Source: SIG565 sp045651765
Lineage (GTDB): Bacteria > Bacillota > Clostridia > Oscillospirales > Acutalibacteraceae
Length of the DNA: 64,000 nucleotides
Assembly (NCBI GenBank): GCA_045651765.1
Contig: JAZRSY010000024.1
Location: forward strand, 1-64,000
Reading direction: 5' to 3'
Part shown: in pieces, positions 62,701 through 64,000 of the stretch
Position numbering within the stretch: position 1 is the first letter of the stretch
Layout: every line of letters starts with the position of its first letter
Notes under the pieces: model-generated
What the model was told of the DNA's origin: nothing
The model's database searches: none
Seen by the model: the letters and a program-made list of their open reading frames with translations, nothing else
Program-made: the position numbers and the translations under genes

Positions 62701-63347
62701 AAACATTGAAGGAAGAAAAAGTTATCATTCCTTACGGTGTTCGTCCTAAAGTTGATAATGGCGATATTGTTAAAGCTGGCGACATTTTAATTCCGGGTGC
62801 TAAATATCCACAAGATATTTTAGAAGCCCAAGGTCCACAAGCTGTTCAAGAATATATAATTGCTGAAATTCAAAATGCTTACCGCACTCAAGGTGTTGAC
62901 ATTAATGATAAGCACATTGAAGTAATTATTCGCCAAATGATGAAAAAGCTTATTATTACCGAACCAGGCTCTACAAAACTATTGCTTAATACTATGTATG
63001 AGCTTAGCGATGTTGAAACCGCTAATAAAGAAATTTATGAGCGCATTGCTGCTGGTGAAGAAGGCTTAAAACCTGCAGAATACAAAGCAACATTATTAGG
63101 TATAACTAAAGCTTCGTTAGCAACCGGCTCATTCCTTTCGGCAGCATCCTTCCAAGAAACAACCCGTGTTCTTACTGATGCCGCCATTAAAGGTAAGGTA
63201 GACCCATTATTCGGCCTTAAAGAAAATGTAATTATCGGTAATCTGGTTCCGGCTGGTACTGGTATGCGTGCTAAAAATGCCGAAGATACAACAGATTATA
63301 TAAATTACTACTCGGAATCGGCCAAAGTTGCCCAAATTAACGAATAA
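59745..63347 (+). CDS. rpoC: RNA polymerase beta' subunit
   Basis: 1200 residues. The N-terminal zinc site (C59, C61, C74, C77) is followed by the catalytic NADFDGDQMAVHVP loop with three Mg-binding Asp residues, a trigger-loop region (MRTFHTGGIAS) and the second zinc site (CxxxxxxCKKCYG region with CDDDCG). AAGGAGG precedes the ATG, 14 bp after rpoB. Confidence 0.98.
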   Translation: MEGIEFESIKIGLASPEQIRSWSYGEVTKPETINYRTLKPEPCGLFCEKIFGPTKDWECHCGKYKRIRYKGKVCERCGVEVTRSKVRRERMGCIELAAPVSHIWYFKTIPSRMGLALDISPKALEQVLYFSQYIVIDPGSTPLEKKQLLNEKQYRDMREKYEDDFKAGMGAEAIKELLQEIDLDKSCEELRNELETATGQKRVRSFKRLEVLEAFRASGNRPEWMILDVLPVISPDLRPMVQLDGGRFATSDLNDLYRRVINRNNRLKRLLELGAPDIIVRNEKRMLQEAVDALIDNGRRGKAVTGPNNRALKSLSDMLKGKQGRFRQNLLGKRVDYSGRSVIVVGPELKMYQCGLPKEMALELFKPFVMKRLVETKSAVNIKSARKMVDRASAEIWDALETVIKEHPVLLNRAPTLHRLGIQAFEPVLVEGKALKLHPLVCTAYNADFDGDQMAVHVPLSAEAQAEARFLMLAANNLLKPSDGKPVAVPTQDMVLGSYYLTLVKAEEKGTNKVFRNKDEAIMAYNDDVVGLHAPIRVRFEKDGKSKLVWCTVGLLIFNESIPQDLGFVDRSDENHAFDLEWCFSLKDNSKNFVESNDDIIQNKVGKKQLGKIIDRCIIKYGTSRSAIVLDNIKETGFKYSTKGAVTVAVIDAVIPERKKEIITEAENQIDNVTKKYKRGLISNEERADLVIKIWNQATEDVADALKNNLDEFNPIFMMADSGARGSMSQIRQLAGMRGLIANTAGKVIEVPIRANYREGLNVLEYFISSRGARKGLADTALRTADSGYLTRRLVDVSQDVIICDDDCGTTEGLVVSDIKDGNHILETLEERLVGRYLLEDFVNPETGEVIVTNDHMMTEEDAKKIVATKVEKVAIRSILTCHSHHGVCKKCYGSNLATGKPVTKGEAVGIIAAQSIGEPGTQLTMRTFHTGGIASTEDITQGLPRVEELFEARRPKHCGVIAKIDGEVRITEEKKSNVIVITNPETLKEEKVIIPYGVRPKVDNGDIVKAGDILIPGAKYPQDILEAQGPQAVQEYIIAEIQNAYRTQGVDINDKHIEVIIRQMMKKLIITEPGSTKLLLNTMYELSDVETANKEIYERIAAGEEGLKPAEYKATLLGITKASLATGSFLSAASFQETTRVLTDAAIKGKVDPLFGLKENVIIGNLVPAGTGMRAKNAEDTTDYINYYSESAKVAQINE

Positions 63348-63357
63348 ATTTTTAAAT

Positions 63358-63398
63358 AACACCAATTTTGACTATTGACATTAGTTGAAATTGGTGTT
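63358..63398 (+). terminator. Inverted repeat after rpoC (terminator or operator)
   Basis: AACACCAATTT (63358-63368) is exactly complementary to AAATTGGTGTT (63388-63398), followed by ATTATTTTA. It may end rpoBC transcripts, and it also encloses the -35 box and spacer of the rpsL promoter. Confidence 0.6.
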
Positions 63399-63403
63399 AT
63401 TAT
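63375..63403 (+). promoter_or_regulatory. Sigma-A promoter of rpsL
   Basis: TTGACA (63375-63380) and TATTAT (63398-63403) with 17-bp spacing lie within the inverted repeat. Confidence 0.75.
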
Positions 63404-63459
63404 TTTATAGTGTGTGAAACTATGCGTTTTTACACAAATTTATTGTAAGGAGGTGCGAT

Positions 63460-63885
63460 ATGCCAACCTTTAACCAGTTAGTTCGTAGCGGACGTGAAAC
63501 TGTGGAGAAAAAAGCCAAGGCTCCTGCTTTAAACAAGGGTTACAACTCTATGAAGCGCCAGCCTACCGACAATGATTCTCCCCAGAAAAGAGGAGTTTGC
63601 ACAGCCGTTAAAACTTCCACCCCTAAAAAGCCTAACTCGGCTCTTCGTAAAATTGCCAGGGTTCGTCTTTCAAACGGTATTGAGGTTTCTGCTTATATTC
63701 CAGGTATTGGACATAACCTGCAGGAACACAGTGTTGTTTTAATTCGTGGTGGTCGTGTTAAGGATTTACCTGGTGTGCGTTATCATATTATTAGAGGTAC
63801 TCTTGATGCTCAAGGCGTTGCTAAGAGAATGCAGAGTCGTTCTAAATATGGTGCAAAGCGTCCAAAACCAGGTGCTGCGAAATAA
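63460..63885 (+). CDS. rpsL: Ribosomal protein uS12
   Basis: The 141-residue protein has the conserved TPKKPNSALRK and GGRVKDLPGVRYH segments that hold the streptomycin-related Lys residues, and the Firmicute-type insertion near PALNKGYNSMKRQ. AAGGAGGTG precedes the ATG. The L7Ae-like gene often found between rpoC and rpsL is absent. rpsG is expected next, beyond the window. Confidence 0.98.
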   Translation: MPTFNQLVRSGRETVEKKAKAPALNKGYNSMKRQPTDNDSPQKRGVCTAVKTSTPKKPNSALRKIARVRLSNGIEVSAYIPGIGHNLQEHSVVLIRGGRVKDLPGVRYHIIRGTLDAQGVAKRMQSRSKYGAKRPKPGAAK

Positions 63886-63910
63886 TCAAGATTAAAGACG
63901 AAATATCTCT

Positions 63911-63960
63911 GCTGCAAACACAAGCAGCGGCGTTTATATATATTGTATACGCCTTGCTTG
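63911..63960 (+). other. Hairpins downstream of rpsL
   Basis: GCTGC (63911-63915) pairs with GCAGC (63924-63928). GGCGT (63929-63933) pairs with ACGCC (63949-63953), and CAAGCA/TGCTTG can extend that second stem in competition with the first. No T run follows. It lies where uS7 binds its own mRNA in other bacteria; no gene start is visible before the window end. Confidence 0.4.
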
Positions 63961-64000
63961 GTGCTACGGGAAGTTTTGTCACTCGAGTACCTATGATATC

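Overview
The window looks like a chromosomal core region of a low-GC, spore-forming Firmicute of class Clostridia, probably an Oscillospirales-type gut anaerobe (an inference from gene content, gene order and AT-rich codon use; no rRNA is present to check it). Sporulation is supported by SpoVM, SpoIIR and YpeB. No CRISPR array, transposase, integrase or prophage module was seen.

Layout. 1-1000: repeat-like palindromic DNA, a small zinc-ribbon membrane protein and tRNA-Thr. 1076-13109 (+): a long collinear block in Bacillus-like order, yicC-remA-gmk-rpoZ-priA-def-fmt-rsmB-rlmN-prpC-prkC-rsgA, then two very short genes, the second being spoVM; coaBC, rpe and thiN of the Bacillus order are absent. 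13110-13500: tRNA-Pro with a 74-bp duplication of its 3' half and terminator, plus a tRNA-like chimera. 13544-15010 (-): an orphan peptide-binding lipoprotein. 15163-18699 (+): ylxM-ffh-rpsP-khpA-rimM-trmD. 18879-20828: an HPr-like protein and, on the minus strand, the UPF0210/ACT pair. 20961-24128 (+): Lrp-type regulator, aminotransferase, ispE, spoIIR. 24199-30653 (+): rpmE, a YigZ-family protein, dgt, dnaG, rpoD, two small conserved proteins and an amidase. 30691-36219 (-): cysteine desulfurase, thiI, a CinA-like/degenerate-sortase fusion and a companion membrane protein. 36340-43129: ypeB, rplS-lepB-rbgA-rnhB-yraN-thrC, a minus-strand DUF1540 gene and a metallophosphoesterase. 43219-46479: tig-clpP-clpX. 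46507-50114: ogg and a set of poorly known (mostly membrane) proteins. 50156-50231: a structured element of unknown family. 50248-55763: degV, an EamA transporter, prmA, prfB, an exported FKBP lipoprotein and a short phosphopantetheinyl transferase. 56011-63885: rpoB, rpoC and rpsL, with the downstream edge cut off.

How the genes work together. Most encode translation (ribosomal proteins, deformylase, formyltransferase, rRNA/tRNA modification, ribosome-assembly GTPases, RF2), transcription (beta, beta', omega, sigma-A), replication restart and priming, SRP targeting and signal peptidase, and proteostasis (trigger factor, ClpXP). Frequent one- to few-base gene overlaps imply translational coupling. 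About twelve genes appear to start with TTG.

Most unusual: the minus-strand cluster at 30.7-36.2 kb, where a CinA/PncC-type protein is fused through a membrane helix to a sortase-B-like domain that lacks both the catalytic His and Cys, next to an acidic membrane protein carrying a second degenerate CinA-N-like domain. Other points worth checking are the tRNA-Pro rearrangement, the structured element at 50156-50231, the 18-bp inverted repeat in the divergent promoter near 20.9 kb, and several genes shorter than 60 codons (rpoZ, spoVM, a 51-residue membrane protein, DUF1540).
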